From: Sporolactobacillus spathodeae
GTDB lineage: Bacteria; Bacillota; Bacilli; Bacillales; Sporolactobacillaceae
Reading direction: 5' to 3'
Assembly (NCBI RefSeq): GCF_016908935.1
Contig: NZ_JAFBEV010000009.1
Location: 1-64,000, forward strand
DNA: 64,000 nt
Shown here: in pieces, positions 63,428 to 64,000 of the stretch
Numbering within the stretch: the first letter of the stretch is position 1
Layout: each line of letters starts with the position of its first letter
Position numbers and translations under genes: made by a program
The notes under the pieces: generated by a model
Databases searched by the model: none
Told to the model about the DNA's origin: nothing
What the model saw: only the letters and a program-made list of their open reading frames with translations

Positions 63428-64000
63428 TTTAATGAATAATGCCATAAATCACTGGCAAGTAGTGTTGGTCTAAATACAGCTCGTGCTTCATCAAGTAATG
63501 CCTTCTGACCCGCTTTCTGATACCTTGAACTCAAATGTGTCAGGATCAATGCTGAGACATTGGCTTCGAGCGCTTGTTGTGCCGCCTGAACCGACGTTGA
63601 ATGATGATAATCATGGGCATGACGCGACTCATCGTGGCTGAATGTTGCTTCATGAATCATCAGATCAGCGTCCTGAGCAAGCGTGCGTACCGAAGCGCAA
63701 GGACGAGTATCACCGATCACAGCGATATGGCGTCCCTTTTTTTCGGGTCCAAGGAAAGGCGCTGTCGGTAGAATGCGTCCATCTGGTAACTTGACTTCCG
63801 TGGCCTCTTTAAACTGCTGATAAATCGGACCTTCCGGAATACCAAGTGCACGTATCTTATCAATCAGCAATTCTCCAGGTTGATTTTTTTCAATGAGCCG
63901 ATAACCGAAGCATTGAATCCCGTGATCCAATTCACGTGCTTCAACTTTAAAATGCGAATTTTCGTAGATGATTCCCGGTTTCTCAATTTCAATGATTTTA
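63412..64000 (-). CDS. rnz: Ribonuclease Z, C-terminal part (5' end outside the window)
   Basis: The frame is open through the right edge, so the gene is cut by the window. The 195 visible codons include HGIQCFGYR, GDTRPC, the metal-binding HEATF and the LTHLSSRY block that ends the metallo-beta-lactamase fold. RNase Z trims the 3' ends of tRNA precursors that lack encoded CCA. The residues after SSRY form a slightly longer tail than in B. subtilis. Confidence 0.9.
   Translation of the reverse strand, partial: KIIEIEKPGIIYENSHFKVEARELDHGIQCFGYRLIEKNQPGELLIDKIRALGIPEGPIYQQFKEATEVKLPDGRILPTAPFLGPEKKGRHIAVIGDTRPCASVRTLAQDADLMIHEATFSHDESRHAHDYHHSTSVQAAQQALEANVSALILTHLSSRYQKAGQKALLDEARAVFRPTLLASDLWHYSLKRQSR

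Overview
The window reads as chromosome of an endospore-forming Bacillales bacterium of moderate GC. Gene order follows the Bacillus subtilis spoIVA-gpsA-der, ypf, ypb, res-rluB-spm-dacB-scp-rib and lysA-spoVA-spoIIA-dacF-xerD-fur-spoIIM segments, but genes needed for cytochrome c maturation (resABC) and for riboflavin synthesis are absent from their usual places. This pattern suggests a fermentative spore former of the Sporolactobacillus type; that taxonomic guess is inference.

Layout. The left edge (1-92, minus strand) is the 5' end of a group II intron sitting directly behind the spoIVA terminator. Then come spoIVA, a tandem repeat array, spoVIF-gpsA-plsY-der, ypfD, plsC-cmk, motI, ypeB-sleB, a MecA-type adaptor, a metallophosphoesterase and the cotJABC spore-coat operon. 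The central feature is a 9,443-bp element (crossover cores at 15185-15195 and 24628-24638) inserted inside cotJC. It carries a large serine recombinase at one end, a 59-aa ORF at the other, an HTH protein, a second small serine recombinase, a tail-to-tail DNA methyltransferase/putative restriction-enzyme pair and a HEPN-domain protein. Precise recombination between the cores rebuilds a normal 188-codon cotJC frame, so it is most likely a skin-like intervening element excised in the sporulating mother cell.

To the right are ypbF-recQ-ypbB, fer, resE-resD, rluB, spmAB-dacB, scpAB, ribT, a lysine-riboswitch-controlled lysA, a reduced spoVA operon (AC-AD-AEb-AF), spoIIAA-AB-sigF, dacF, punA, a xerD that has lost four of its six catalytic residues, yqzK, fur, spoIIM, nudF, tag, pncA, a thioredoxin-like gene, a metal cation exporter with a palindromic operator, a VOC protein, deoD, a Nudix hydrolase, an AI-2E-type permease, acoABC (acetoin dehydrogenase without E3) under a cre site, amt under a GlnR/TnrA box, and the 3' part of rnz.

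A dispersed intergenic repeat of about 175-190 bp occurs at a dozen or more loci. Most copies start with a terminator-like hairpin whose two arms covary between copies, followed by a GC-rich foldable core. Two tandem arrays exist (1896-2520 and 58804-59406), the second inside the aco operon. A filled/empty site comparison (25209-25395 versus 31910-31987) suggests that the core can be gained or lost.

Many genes here appear to use TTG or GTG starts, so several starts below were set by Shine-Dalgarno spacing, not by the first ATG.
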